Assembly: GCA_002723155.1 (NCBI GenBank)
Contig: PBNO01000003.1
Location: forward strand, 172,932-236,931
Direction: 5' to 3'
DNA length: 64,000 nucleotides
Source of the DNA: Ponticaulis sp.
GTDB taxonomy: Bacteria > Pseudomonadota > Alphaproteobacteria > Caulobacterales > Hyphomonadaceae
Shown: in pieces, positions 1-8,257 of the stretch
Numbering within the stretch: position 1 is the stretch's first letter
How the letters are laid out: every line of letters begins with the position of its first letter
Notes under the pieces: generated by a model
The model's database searches: none
Told to the model about the DNA's origin: nothing
Seen by the model: the letters and a program-made list of their open reading frames with translations, nothing else
Made by a program: the position numbers and the translations under genes

Positions 1-1
1 G

Positions 2-106
2 ATCACACCCAAAATGCTTTGGGAAATGATCAATAAGGCCTGCGCGAGCAAAGCCGAGGAGAAAGATAATTCGACCTCTTCAAAGCCGCTCGACTATCAA
101 ATCTGA
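2..106 (+). CDS. C-terminal tail of an unidentified protein (5' end outside window)
   Basis: An open frame runs from the window edge to TGA at 104-106. It encodes about 34 residues ending KPLDYQI. The tail is hydrophilic, rich in Lys, Glu and Ser, with no recognisable motif. No start codon with a ribosome binding site is needed because the frame is open at the edge. The stop falls about 45 bases before the SRP RNA, so this may be the last gene of the preceding unit. It could also be a chance open frame. Confidence 0.3.
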   Translation: MTPKMLWEMINKACASKAEEKDNSTSSKPLDYQI

Positions 107-147
107 TGAAAGCATCTTGCAATCGGGCGTCGGGTTCGCGATATAGC

Positions 148-245
148 CCCTCGGAGGCTGGCATGGACGAGTGCCTCGCCAACCGGGTCAGGTCCGGAAG
201 GAAGCAGCCCTAACGAGTTTCTCTCGGGTCGTGCCAGTCTCTTCT
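148..245 (+). ncRNA. ffs: Signal recognition particle RNA (4.5S type)
   Basis: This is the RNA scaffold of the bacterial signal recognition particle, which binds Ffh and targets nascent membrane proteins. The universally conserved core GGTCAGGTCCGGAAGGAAGC is present at 186-205, followed by AGCC, and gives the tetraloop and the asymmetric internal loop. The flanks close the hairpin: GAGGCTGGCA near 154-163 pairs with TGCCAGTCTC at 232-241 with one wobble. The size of about 95 nt fits the short form without an Alu domain. The exact ends are estimated from the stem. In many alphaproteobacteria ffs sits just before dnaX; here the Kef-type gene lies between them on the other strand. Confidence 0.93.
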
Positions 246-269
246 TCATTCAATCGCCAAGCTTTATGA

Positions 270-2150
270 TCAGGATTGTTTCTCGTGATCCTCTCTCATG
301 ATGGATTGCATGGCCGTGCCGAGTTCGGCTTCCCAGTCCTCAAGAGATTCCCGCACACGCGTGATGAACTCTTCATTCTCCCAAGGTGGCTTTGTGACGT
401 CATAGTCCCCCGCCTGTTCGCGCAGGCGTTGCTTGTCGATCACGTCGAACGCGTCCGTCATTTTCTGAGCTGCCTCACGGCTGATGCCCAGCGCCTCGAA
501 AGATGAGCGGCCCATACGAAGCGAGCTATCATAGGTTTCGCGGATAATATCGCGGCACCCGAGCGACCACAGTTCGTACACATGCGTCCGGTCTATCGCG
601 CGGGCCACCACATGCACATTCGGATGGTGCTTTATGACATGGCGCACAACCTCATTGATTTGCGCCTGATCATCGATGGCCACCACAATCAGTTTTGCCG
701 TTTCAATGCCCGCCGCGTGCAAAAGATCGGGGCGTGTGGCGTCCCCGAAATAGGTTTTGAAGCCGAATTTTCGGACGAAATCGATATGTCGCGAATTGAA
801 ATCAATCACGGTCGTGGAGAAGCCTGCCGTGCGCAGGAGCCGGTCGACAATCCCGCCCACACGGCCACGCCCTGCAATGATGATGTCGTTGTTCTCATCA
901 ATCGTATCAGCCGCTCTTTGCTTTTGTGTCCGGTCATAAAGCGGCGCGATAATCTGCTCGCGGAAGATAAACAAAAGCGGCGTCACCAGCATGGAGAGCG
1001 CGACAGACAGAAGCAAAAGCTCTGCAATGGCATCTGGAAGGATGTAACTGCTCGTCGCCAGAGACAGGAGTACGAAGCCGAACTCACCGATCTGCGCGAG
1101 GCCCAACGCAAACAGCCAGCCCTGCGCACCCCGCACCTTAAAGACAAGGCTTAGCCCAAACAGGATCACAGCTTTCAGCAGCATGAAGCCGGCCGCCAGA
1201 CCAACAACCATAAGCGGCTGTTCTGCCAGAAGCGCAAAATTGATACCGGCGCCCACCGTCATGAAGAAGAGGCCGAGCAGCAGCCCCCGGAACGGGTCGA
1301 TATCGGCTTCCAGCTCATGACGATACTCACTGTTCGCCAGAACCACGCCGGCAAGGAATGTCCCAAGCGCAGGTGAAAGCCCAACAAGCGTCATGAGAAG
1401 AGCGATACCGATAACGAGCAATAGAGCAAATGCTGTGAAGAGCTCGCGCAGATTGGCCGCCGCTACAAAGCGGAAGATAGGTCGCGTCAGATAGTTTCCG
1501 CCCAGAATGACGGCTGCGATGGCGCCGACTGAAACGAGCGTTGCCTGCCATGGCTCGAGCCCGGCTACGAGGCTGAGAGAGCTGCCATGACCATCATCTG
1601 CCCCATGCCCCACATCATGCGCCGCAGCCGCGAGTTCAGGTGACGCCAGAAGCGGCAGAAGGGCCAGCATCGGGATGACGGCAATGTCCTGAAACAAGAG
1701 CACGGAAAAGCTCGCCTGCCCGCCATCGCTTTGCATCAGGCCTTTTTCATTCAGTGTCTGAAGCACAATCGCCGTCGATGAAAGCGCCGCGATACAACCG
1801 ATGGCGAGCGCATACTTCCAGTTCATTCCCATCGCGCAGGCGATTGCGAACACCGCCGCAGCGGTAATCACCACCTGCCCGCCGCCAAGGCCGACAATCC
1901 GGTCGCGCATCTCCCAAAGGCGTTTTGGTTCCAGCTCCAGCCCGATGAGGAAGAGCATGATGACCACGCCAAACTCAGCAAAATGCTGGATCGACACGAC
2001 ATCCACATGCAGCAGACTGAGCACCGGACTGATGACAATGCCGGCAATCAGATAACCGAGCACAGAGCCAAGTCCAAGCTTGGTCGCGATCGGAACCGCG
2101 ACCAGACCCGCAGCGAGAAAAATTACGGCCAGCAGCAGAAAGTCAGTCAT
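270..2150 (-). CDS. Kef-type monovalent cation:proton antiporter (CPA2) with TrkA-N domain
   Basis: This 626-residue inner-membrane protein is probably a potassium/proton antiporter. Residues 1-410 hold about 12 hydrophobic segments typical of the Na/H exchanger fold, including the family stretches around FGVVIMLFLIGLELEP and ALSSTAIVLQ. A histidine- and aspartate-rich loop lies near residues 178-192. From about residue 420 a cytosolic Rossmann TrkA-N domain begins with the glycine motif GRGRVG and continues through YFGDATRPDLL, so nucleotide control of gating is likely. The length matches KefB/KefC (about 600). Substrate and glutathione control cannot be read from sequence. It is divergent from dnaX, with 149 bases between them. 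Confidence 0.88.
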   Translation of the reverse strand: MTDFLLLAVIFLAAGLVAVPIATKLGLGSVLGYLIAGIVISPVLSLLHVDVVSIQHFAEFGVVIMLFLIGLELEPKRLWEMRDRIVGLGGGQVVITAAAVFAIACAMGMNWKYALAIGCIAALSSTAIVLQTLNEKGLMQSDGGQASFSVLLFQDIAVIPMLALLPLLASPELAAAAHDVGHGADDGHGSSLSLVAGLEPWQATLVSVGAIAAVILGGNYLTRPIFRFVAAANLRELFTAFALLLVIGIALLMTLVGLSPALGTFLAGVVLANSEYRHELEADIDPFRGLLLGLFFMTVGAGINFALLAEQPLMVVGLAAGFMLLKAVILFGLSLVFKVRGAQGWLFALGLAQIGEFGFVLLSLATSSYILPDAIAELLLLSVALSMLVTPLLFIFREQIIAPLYDRTQKQRAADTIDENNDIIIAGRGRVGGIVDRLLRTAGFSTTVIDFNSRHIDFVRKFGFKTYFGDATRPDLLHAAGIETAKLIVVAIDDQAQINEVVRHVIKHHPNVHVVARAIDRTHVYELWSLGCRDIIRETYDSSLRMGRSSFEALGISREAAQKMTDAFDVIDKQRLREQAGDYDVTKPPWENEEFITRVRESLEDWEAELGTAMQSIMREDHEKQS

Positions 2151-2299
2151 TTATTTTCTCCGGAGTCGCGATTTGGCGCGCCTTATTCTTACACCTTTCC
2201 CTGTAATGTCTGCCGTCGCAACGCAGATGGTGCAGAACACCACAGAAAATCGTTTCTTCCCCCTCGCGCTCGGCGCAACTCGGCTATATTGTCGCCTGC

Positions 2300-4048
2300 A
2301 TGAGTGAGTCCGAATTTCCACCTGAAGAGCGAGATGACCTGACGCCGTCCATGTTTGGCGATGCGCCCGCAGCATCTGAGTCAGGCACGGATAAATCGGG
2401 CTATCTGGTTCTCGCCCGTAAATACCGTCCTCAGCGCTTCTCTGACCTGATCGGTCAGGAGAGCATGGTGAAGACGCTGTCCAATGCCTTCAAGACAGGC
2501 CGGATTGCGCATGCTTTCATGCTGACTGGTGTGCGGGGTATCGGTAAGACGACGACCGCTCGCTTGCTGGCGCGTGCGTTGAACTATGAGACGGACACAG
2601 CCAACGGGCCGAGCCTTGATATGGACCCGCCGGGGCGCCATTGCGAGGCCATCATCAACAGCCGCCATCCGGATGTTCTGGAGCTTGATGCGGCGTCACG
2701 CACCGGCGTTGATGATATGCGCGAGCTGCTGGACGGCGCGCGCTACACCCCCGTCTCTGCACGCTATAAAGTGTTCATCATTGACGAGGTTCACATGCTC
2801 TCCAAGTCGGCGTTTAACGCCCTCCTGAAGACGCTTGAAGAACCGCCAGAGCACGTCAAATTCGTCTTCGCGACCACAGAGATCCGCAAAGTTCCGGTCA
2901 CGGTTCTCTCGCGCTGTCAGCGTTTTGACCTGCGCCGTCTGGACGTTGAAACCCTAAGCCAGCATCTGGCGAATATCTGCTCCCGAGAGAATGTGAAGAT
3001 CGCCGATGAGGGGCTGACCCTTATTGCCCGCGCGGCAGAAGGCTCTGTACGCGACGCGCTCTCCATTCTGGATCAGGCCATCGTCTCCAACACCGAAGGC
3101 GCAGAAGTTCCGGCAGAAGATGTCCGCGACATGCTGGGCCTTGCTGATCATTCGCGCCTCCTCACCCTGTTCGGGCATGCCGCGCAAGGCGAGCACAAGG
3201 CTGCGCTCGGCGAGTTTGAAGGCCAGATCCATGCAGGCGGCGATCCGCTCACTATTCTGAAAGATCTGATCGAGCTTGCCGTTGAAGTCAGCCGCGCCAA
3301 TGTGCTGGGCGAAGCCTATCAGGCCAGCGGCCCTGCCGAATGGACGCGCCTCACTAAAGAGATCGCAGCGAAGCTGACACCGGCCCAGTCCACCCGCCTC
3401 TGGCAAATCCTGATGAAAGGGTTTGAGACGGCTCAGATCGCACCGAATGCAGCGACCGCGGTTGAGATGACCCTCATCCAGATGGCCGCGTCTGCGCATG
3501 TGCCGCCACCGGAAGAAGCGCTGAAGGCCATCATCGCTGCACAGAACGGCGCAGCACCACCCGATAGCGGAGCTCCGCCGTCAAAAAATGACGAAGCGGG
3601 CGTCACTTCAATGGGGCAGCCCGCTAGCTTTGACGGAATTCTGAGCCTCATGGAATCGCGCAAGCGGGCCGATCTCATGTATGAGATGGAACGCTTTATG
3701 AGACCGGGCGAAGTCCGTTTCGGCTTCCTGTCTGTGCAGATGGAACGCGGCGCATCCCAGAACCTGATCGCCAATGTGCAGCGCTTCCTGAACGATGAAA
3801 CAGGCGCGGACTGGCAGATCGAGCAAATCCGCTCGCAGGAAGAAACCGTAATAGAACGCAAGGAGCGTGAGCGTCAGGAACGCATCGCCGATGCGATGCA
3901 TGACGACTTCCTCTCCGAACTCATTAAACGTATTCCGGGATCGGAAGTGCTCGACGTTGTCACGCCTCCGGAAGCGGAAGAAGGCGAAGAGAAAATCGTC
4001 CATCTGGACTTTTCCTCGCCGCAACAGACCAGAAAGGAAAGCCGATGA
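2300..4048 (+). CDS. dnaX: DNA polymerase III subunits gamma/tau
   Basis: This is the clamp-loader ATPase of the replicative polymerase. Of 582 residues, the AAA+ core starts after a variable N-terminus at YLVLARKYRPQRF (35-47). Walker A is GVRGIGKTT (77-85), Walker B plus DEVHML is at 157-167, and the SRC sensor motif (VLSRCQRF) follows. The zinc-binding module normally inserted after Walker A has lost three of its four cysteines; only Cys115 is left in PGRHCEAI. The C-terminal part (about 400-582) is the less conserved tau region. The ATGA overlap with ybaB indicates translational coupling, and with recR this is the classic dnaX-ybaB-recR cluster. Confidence 0.95.
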   Translation: MSESEFPPEERDDLTPSMFGDAPAASESGTDKSGYLVLARKYRPQRFSDLIGQESMVKTLSNAFKTGRIAHAFMLTGVRGIGKTTTARLLARALNYETDTANGPSLDMDPPGRHCEAIINSRHPDVLELDAASRTGVDDMRELLDGARYTPVSARYKVFIIDEVHMLSKSAFNALLKTLEEPPEHVKFVFATTEIRKVPVTVLSRCQRFDLRRLDVETLSQHLANICSRENVKIADEGLTLIARAAEGSVRDALSILDQAIVSNTEGAEVPAEDVRDMLGLADHSRLLTLFGHAAQGEHKAALGEFEGQIHAGGDPLTILKDLIELAVEVSRANVLGEAYQASGPAEWTRLTKEIAAKLTPAQSTRLWQILMKGFETAQIAPNAATAVEMTLIQMAASAHVPPPEEALKAIIAAQNGAAPPDSGAPPSKNDEAGVTSMGQPASFDGILSLMESRKRADLMYEMERFMRPGEVRFGFLSVQMERGASQNLIANVQRFLNDETGADWQIEQIRSQEETVIERKERERQERIADAMHDDFLSELIKRIPGSEVLDVVTPPEAEEGEEKIVHLDFSSPQQTRKESR

Positions 4049-4377
4049 AAGGCCTCGGTGATATGGGCAAAATCATGCGTCAGGCGCAGGAAATGCAAGC
4101 CAAGATGCAGGAAGCTCAGGAAAAGGCTGAAAACGTCACAGCTGACGGCGTTGCAGGCGGCGGCATGGTGCGCGTTACCCTGAAGGGCAAAGGCGAACTC
4201 GTCGATCTGTCTATCGATCCGGCGCTGATGGGCGATGAAGCTGAAATCATTGAAGACCTCATCAAGGCGGCCCACGCAGATGCCCGCAAGCGCCTCGACG
4301 AAGAGCTTGAAAAAGCCATGCAGGAAGCAACGTCCGGCCTGGGCGGCATGCTGCCCGGCTTCAAAATGCCGTTTTAG
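4045..4377 (+). CDS. ybaB: YbaB/EbfC family nucleoid-associated protein
   Basis: A 110-residue DNA-binding protein of the YbaB/EbfC family, which forms a tweezer-like dimer and coats DNA. The N-terminus MKGLGDMGKIMRQAQEMQAK is the long amphipathic helix. It is followed by the conserved core GGGMVRVTLKGKGELVDLSIDP and a C-terminal helix ending GGMLPGFKMPF, all typical of the family. The start codon overlaps the dnaX stop (ATGA), and expression probably depends on dnaX translation. Length and position between dnaX and recR are standard. Confidence 0.95.
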   Translation: MKGLGDMGKIMRQAQEMQAKMQEAQEKAENVTADGVAGGGMVRVTLKGKGELVDLSIDPALMGDEAEIIEDLIKAAHADARKRLDEELEKAMQEATSGLGGMLPGFKMPF

Positions 4378-4388
4378 GCAGCCACTGA

Positions 4389-4871
4389 ATGAGCGATACC
4401 GCAGTCAATGAAGTCGTTGATCTGGTGAAGGCGAAGATACGCCGCCTCAGCCAGTCACCCCTGCATCTTCAGAAACGGTTGAACGACAAACAGATCGAGG
4501 CCGCAAACGAGCGCCTCGCCTTTCCTGTGCCATTCGTGCTGGTAAACCTCTATCAGAAAGTCGGCAATGGCGGGTTCGGTCCGTATTTCGGGCTGCTCGG
4601 CCTTTCGGGTGGCTGGGCCGATGACAATGGCCGCGATGCTGTGGAGGTCTATGAATGGCTGCGCGCGCCCGGCGATGACGAAGAGCTCGGTGAGGCAGAA
4701 CTTCCTGACTATCTTCTACCCATCTGCCATCAGGGCTGCGGCGTCTATGTCTGCATTGACTGCCAGTCGCCTGAAGCGATTGTCTTCAACTATGATCCTG
4801 CCAAAGATACCGACCAGCTGACTTCAACCGGCAAGCCGTTCACTGAGTGGCTGATTGACTGGGCCTCATAA
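4389..4871 (+). CDS. SMI1/KNR4 (SUKH) domain protein
   Basis: A 160-residue soluble protein. The central stretch LAFPVPFVLVNLYQKVGNGGFGP, followed by GLLGLSGGW, is the hallmark of the SMI1/KNR4 (SUKH) fold. An acidic patch (PGDDEELGEAELPDY) and the late WLIDWAS also suit this family. SUKH proteins include immunity proteins of contact-dependent toxins and other peptide-binding proteins, so the exact role is open. It sits 12 bases after ybaB and 58 bases before recR on the same strand, interrupting a normally tight cluster. No toxin gene is adjacent, which argues against a simple immunity role here. Confidence 0.72.
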   Translation: MSDTAVNEVVDLVKAKIRRLSQSPLHLQKRLNDKQIEAANERLAFPVPFVLVNLYQKVGNGGFGPYFGLLGLSGGWADDNGRDAVEVYEWLRAPGDDEELGEAELPDYLLPICHQGCGVYVCIDCQSPEAIVFNYDPAKDTDQLTSTGKPFTEWLIDWAS

Positions 4872-4929
4872 AGCACGGTGCAAAGCGCCACGAATCTGAG
4901 CAACTAGACGCGAATAAAGAAATTATCGC

Positions 4930-5538
4930 ATGTCCAAAAACCTGATCGGCCCGGAACTGCAGCGGGTCATAGACCTTATCGGCAAACTTCCCGGCCTCGG
5001 CCCGCGTTCTGCGCGCCGTGTGGCGCTGCATCTGTTGAAGCGGCCGGACACGCTGCTTGCGCCGCTGGCTGATGCGCTCGCTGAAGCGGGTAAAGCGATC
5101 ACCAAGTGCTCGGTTTGCGGCACGTTTGATACAGTAGACCCGTGCACGGTGTGCTCTGCGCCGAACCGTGATCTCAGCGTCATTTGCGTGGTGCAGGATG
5201 TGCCGGATCTCTGGGCGCTGGAACGCGCAGCCGCCTTTAAAGGCCGCTACCATATTCTTGGCGGGGTGCTGTCTGCGCTTGACGGCGTCGGCCCTGAAAA
5301 CCTGAACATTGATAGCCTGATTGCACGCGCCTCTTCACCTGATGTGAAAGAAGTGATCATCGCGCTCTCAGCCACAGTCGATGGCCAGACAACAGCGCAT
5401 TATCTTTCTGACAGACTAGAAAGCCTCGGCATCCAGATCACCCGTCTTGCGCAGGGCGTCCCAATGGGCGGCGAGCTGGATCACCTTGATGAAGGCACGC
5501 TTACGGCGGCCCTGATGAGCCGCCGCGGCCTCGAATAG
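4930..5538 (+). CDS. recR: Recombination mediator protein RecR
   Basis: RecR works with RecF and RecO to load RecA on gapped DNA. The 202-residue protein has the usual order. A helix-hairpin-helix (IGKLPGLGPRSARRVALHLL, 17-36) is followed by a four-cysteine zinc finger (Cys60, Cys63, Cys72, Cys75). A Toprim domain then starts near VICVVQDVPDLWALE, and a C-terminal part contains TRLAQGVPMGGELDHLDEGTL. Length is typical (about 200). It ends 3 bases before the stop of the convergent porin gene, so no separate terminator fits between them. Confidence 0.97.
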   Translation: MSKNLIGPELQRVIDLIGKLPGLGPRSARRVALHLLKRPDTLLAPLADALAEAGKAITKCSVCGTFDTVDPCTVCSAPNRDLSVICVVQDVPDLWALERAAAFKGRYHILGGVLSALDGVGPENLNIDSLIARASSPDVKEVIIALSATVDGQTTAHYLSDRLESLGIQITRLAQGVPMGGELDHLDEGTLTAALMSRRGLE

Positions 5539-5541
5539 AGG

Positions 5542-6912
5542 TTAAAAACTGAATGTCATCTGGGCATAGCTGAACAGCGTAGTATCGCTGTTTCCACCGG
5601 CCACATTGTCCGGAAACTCACCAGGAATAAAGGCCGAGGCCCCAAGCTCCAGACGTACGCTGTCCTCAACGAGCCAGTAGCGCGCTCGACTGTCCAGAAC
5701 ATGCCCTAGAAAATCACCTGACTGGCCAGTCGGGTCCTGCAAGCGTGCAATCACCCAGCGATCGCGCGAGGATGCAAGATGCGCCGCATGGTAATAAAAG
5801 CGCGCATCCCAGCCATGATCGGACTCCACTTCAACCCGAAAACCTGGCGCATTCAGATTTGCAGGGGTCAAAGGGCCATGGATCGACGTATTGTTCAGAT
5901 CCGAACGGCGCGATCCAAACAGTCGTTCGTGCTGATCATAGCTCAGGTCATTCGGGTCATCATCGCCACTGGCATAATAGTATTCAAAGGCGAGCCGAGG
6001 CCGCAGCGGTGCATCAAACGTATAGCCGAACGCGAAGAACGTCATGGATGCATCGACATCCAGGCTCTGAGTGTCAGCAGGCGACGATGAAGCGTAGCGT
6101 GTGCCCTGACGGAGCGCACTTTCCCAATCTATGTCCCACTGCCCTACCTCTGGCGCACGATAGAGACGAAAGCCCGGCGAGACATAAGACCTGTCCGGTG
6201 TCTGGAAACTGTCTGTGTCTTCTTCTTCGAGACCGTATACAAACACCTCCCCCCAGAGACCGGGGGCAAGCGTGGGCAGAATATCGGCGCGGCGATAATG
6301 TACCGCCCAGATGTGACGACCCCACTGCTCTTCGTCGCCAGAAAGTGTATTGTCATCCAGATCTGGGCGCGTATTCGGAAAGCGCGCCGTCGGCACGACA
6401 TACATGAGATGAAGCTCATCACCGCGCTCATGCGTGCTGACAGCATAGAGGCCGGTATAGCTCTTGATCACGTTGGCGAAATCAACACGCTCGATCTGTC
6501 GTTTGGAGCCGATCGGCACAGTCTGCCGCCCAAGTGTAGCAACGCTTGAGGACTCTTCACCAAGCAGGCCCGGCAGGTTTTCAAACTCTGCGTAAATCTG
6601 CAGAAAGTCGACCGGGTTTGCGATCGAGGAGGAGAGCGGCGTACCAGCATCTCCGAGATATGTCCGGCTGTCCTGAAGCTCGAAGCCGAGATTCACATCG
6701 CCCAAATCCGCTTCAACCTGCAGCAGGCTGCGAAGGAGCAAGAGCTGATCACTACCGTCACGATTGGAGCGGAACTGATTGTCCAGCGCCTCATATCGCA
6801 CGCGGCTTTCCCCCTGTAGGGACAACCATTCTGGCAGGCCATCGAACGCAAAAGCCTCAAGCGAGGACAATGCGAACAGACCCGTCATCATTGCGGCGCG
6901 AAAAATACTCAT
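5542..6912 (-). CDS. Alginate-export-family outer-membrane porin
   Basis: A 456-residue outer-membrane beta-barrel. The N-terminal signal peptide ends near LEAFA. The mature start resembles the alginate-export family: WLSLQGESRVRYEALDNQF, FELQDSRTYLGDAG, LQIYAEFENLPGLLG and the marker LGRQTVPIGSKRQIERVDFANVIKSY (shown in parts here). It ends in aromatic FSYAQMTFSF, as barrels recognised by BAM do. The family name comes from AlgE, but many members are probably channels for other anionic solutes, so the substrate is unknown. It lies 77 bases downstream of an ArsR-type regulator on the same strand, with a 7-bp inverted repeat in the gap (6961-6984). Confidence 0.78.
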   Translation of the reverse strand: MSIFRAAMMTGLFALSSLEAFAFDGLPEWLSLQGESRVRYEALDNQFRSNRDGSDQLLLLRSLLQVEADLGDVNLGFELQDSRTYLGDAGTPLSSSIANPVDFLQIYAEFENLPGLLGEESSSVATLGRQTVPIGSKRQIERVDFANVIKSYTGLYAVSTHERGDELHLMYVVPTARFPNTRPDLDDNTLSGDEEQWGRHIWAVHYRRADILPTLAPGLWGEVFVYGLEEEDTDSFQTPDRSYVSPGFRLYRAPEVGQWDIDWESALRQGTRYASSSPADTQSLDVDASMTFFAFGYTFDAPLRPRLAFEYYYASGDDDPNDLSYDQHERLFGSRRSDLNNTSIHGPLTPANLNAPGFRVEVESDHGWDARFYYHAAHLASSRDRWVIARLQDPTGQSGDFLGHVLDSRARYWLVEDSVRLELGASAFIPGEFPDNVAGGNSDTTLFSYAQMTFSF

Positions 6913-6960
6913 ATCGAAGCTCCGGAGCTATGTTCCGGACTCGTTTAACGCATCAGAATA

Positions 6961-6984
6961 ATAATTCAACGTTTCTCGAATTAT
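6961..6984. promoter_or_regulatory. Candidate operator dyad upstream of porin gene
   Basis: A perfect 7-bp inverted repeat, ATAATTC at 6961-6967 and GAATTAT at 6978-6984, is separated by 10 bases. It lies between the ArsR-like gene and the porin gene, 49-72 bases upstream of the porin ATG on the minus strand. Size and symmetry suit the roughly 12-2-12 dyads bound by ArsR/SmtB dimers. Function is inferred from position only. Confidence 0.42.
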
Positions 6985-6989
6985 AGAAT

Positions 6990-7325
6990 TTACGAGCACA
7001 CCCGAACGTCATCAATCACGCCGCAAACTTCGGGATGTCCATTGCAGCAGTCTGCGACGATCCCTGCCAGCATATCCCGCACGCCTTCAATATTTGCAGA
7101 ATAGTACAGTGTACGCCCGTCCCGGCGCGCACGAATCAGCTCACAGCGAGACAGGATTCCAAGATGGGTAGATAAAGTGTTCGGGCGAATACCCATCGCC
7201 TCAGCGAGCGCGCCAGCCGATATGCCGTCTGGACCTGCCGTCATCAGATGGCGAAACACGCGAAACCGGGACTCCTGCCCCAGCGCCGCCATCTGTTCGA
7301 TAATGATTTTAGACTCATCGCTCAT
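6990..7325 (-). CDS. ArsR/SmtB-family metalloid-type repressor
   Basis: A 111-residue winged-helix regulator. The DNA-reading helix region is LAEAMGIRPNTLSTHLGILSR (40-60), followed by the wing RARRDGRTLYYSA. A C-terminal cysteine cluster, Cys93-Cys94-x6-Cys101 within DCCNGHPEVC, plus Cys110, is the pattern seen in ArsR proteins that bind arsenite or antimonite through C-terminal thiols. This points to metalloid sensing, but the adjacent gene is a porin, not an ars gene; an ArsC lies far away at 25.6 kb. The start is the ATG next to GAGCGAAG. It is probably autoregulated together with the porin. Confidence 0.85.
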   Translation of the reverse strand: MSDESKIIIEQMAALGQESRFRVFRHLMTAGPDGISAGALAEAMGIRPNTLSTHLGILSRCELIRARRDGRTLYYSANIEGVRDMLAGIVADCCNGHPEVCGVIDDVRVCS

Positions 7326-7396
7326 TCGAAAAAGTTAGCACATTTCCTGAATGAGCGAAGTCTCCTTAAGGCGAGATGCACGCACCCGCGCGGTTA

Positions 7397-8137
7397 TTAG
7401 TTCGTACGCAGCACGAAACGACGACCACGCTCCTGAACCGGACGGTAGGAATGCGGGAACAGTGTTTCAAATACAGCAAGCTGATCGGCTGACGCTGTGA
7501 TCGGCGTTTCGAAGACCGTCCAGTCCACAATCTCGCTACATGGCGGCGTGGTGAGAGAGCCTTCATAGCGATAGGAATGCCAGTCATCTGGCAGAAAGTC
7601 GTTCAGATTGATGCTCATCACCGGCTGTGAGTGGCCAACACTGCCTGGAATGACATTGATGAGATCATCCAGAAGCGGGTTATGTTCGCCACGTGCGAAC
7701 ATGATGCCGATAACCGCAAGCCGGCCATCATCAGAGGCGTGGACAAGGTGGACTTCCAGCGGATAACGGCGGCCGTCCAGCGTGTGCTCGGAACCGGAAT
7801 GGAAGTGGAATTGAAGGAAATTGTAATCGACGCCGTCGACGACAATTTTGCCGGCATCATCGAGGTTCACCTGAAATGTGTGACCGTTATTCTGCGCGTC
7901 CGTCACCCGCGCATTGCGCCAGTAAATGGCAGGCGGGTTGATCGCGGCATTGATAGCATAGCCGTTCAGATCAATCGGCGACTGCTCCGCACCAGCGCAG
8001 CTCGCATATTCATGTGAAATCTGCGCCCAATGGTCAGGCCCGTGATCGCCCTCATATTCCCAGTGAGCGTTATGGCTTTGCGCCATGGCAAAAGGTGCCG
8101 CCAGGAGCGCCGCACCAGCGAGTAAAATGGTTTTCAT
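7397..8137 (-). CDS. Periplasmic alpha-class carbonic anhydrase
   Basis: Catalyses reversible hydration of CO2 to bicarbonate in the periplasm. Of 246 residues, 1-19 form a signal peptide (cleaved after AMA). The zinc ligands are His111 and His113 in QFHFHSGSEH and His130 in LEVHLVH. QSPIDL (52-57) and the LTTPPCSEIVDW block (195-206) are family signatures. Cys47 and Cys200 can form the conserved disulfide, which fits periplasmic location. Length is normal for bacterial alpha-CAs. It follows the CadC-like regulator gene on the same strand with a 120-base gap that contains a small dyad (8233-8246). Confidence 0.93.
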   Translation of the reverse strand: MKTILLAGAALLAAPFAMAQSHNAHWEYEGDHGPDHWAQISHEYASCAGAEQSPIDLNGYAINAAINPPAIYWRNARVTDAQNNGHTFQVNLDDAGKIVVDGVDYNFLQFHFHSGSEHTLDGRRYPLEVHLVHASDDGRLAVIGIMFARGEHNPLLDDLINVIPGSVGHSQPVMSINLNDFLPDDWHSYRYEGSLTTPPCSEIVDWTVFETPITASADQLAVFETLFPHSYRPVQERGRRFVLRTN

Positions 8138-8232
8138 CGTTCATCCTCAACGGCTCGTCGGGTTGTCCCCGCGAAACTCTTTTGATGCGCGAATGATCGG
8201 CCCATCACGTTAAGAATTATGAATATGCAACC

Positions 8233-8246
8233 GGTGAATTTTCACC
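8233..8246. promoter_or_regulatory. Small dyad in the regulator-carbonic anhydrase gap
   Basis: GGTGAA at 8233-8238 and TTCACC at 8241-8246 form a perfect 6-bp inverted repeat with a two-base centre. It sits about 95 bases upstream of the carbonic anhydrase start. It could be an operator or a weak hairpin after the regulator gene. No T-run follows on the minus strand. Confidence 0.25.
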
Positions 8247-8257
8247 AATCAGGCGAG

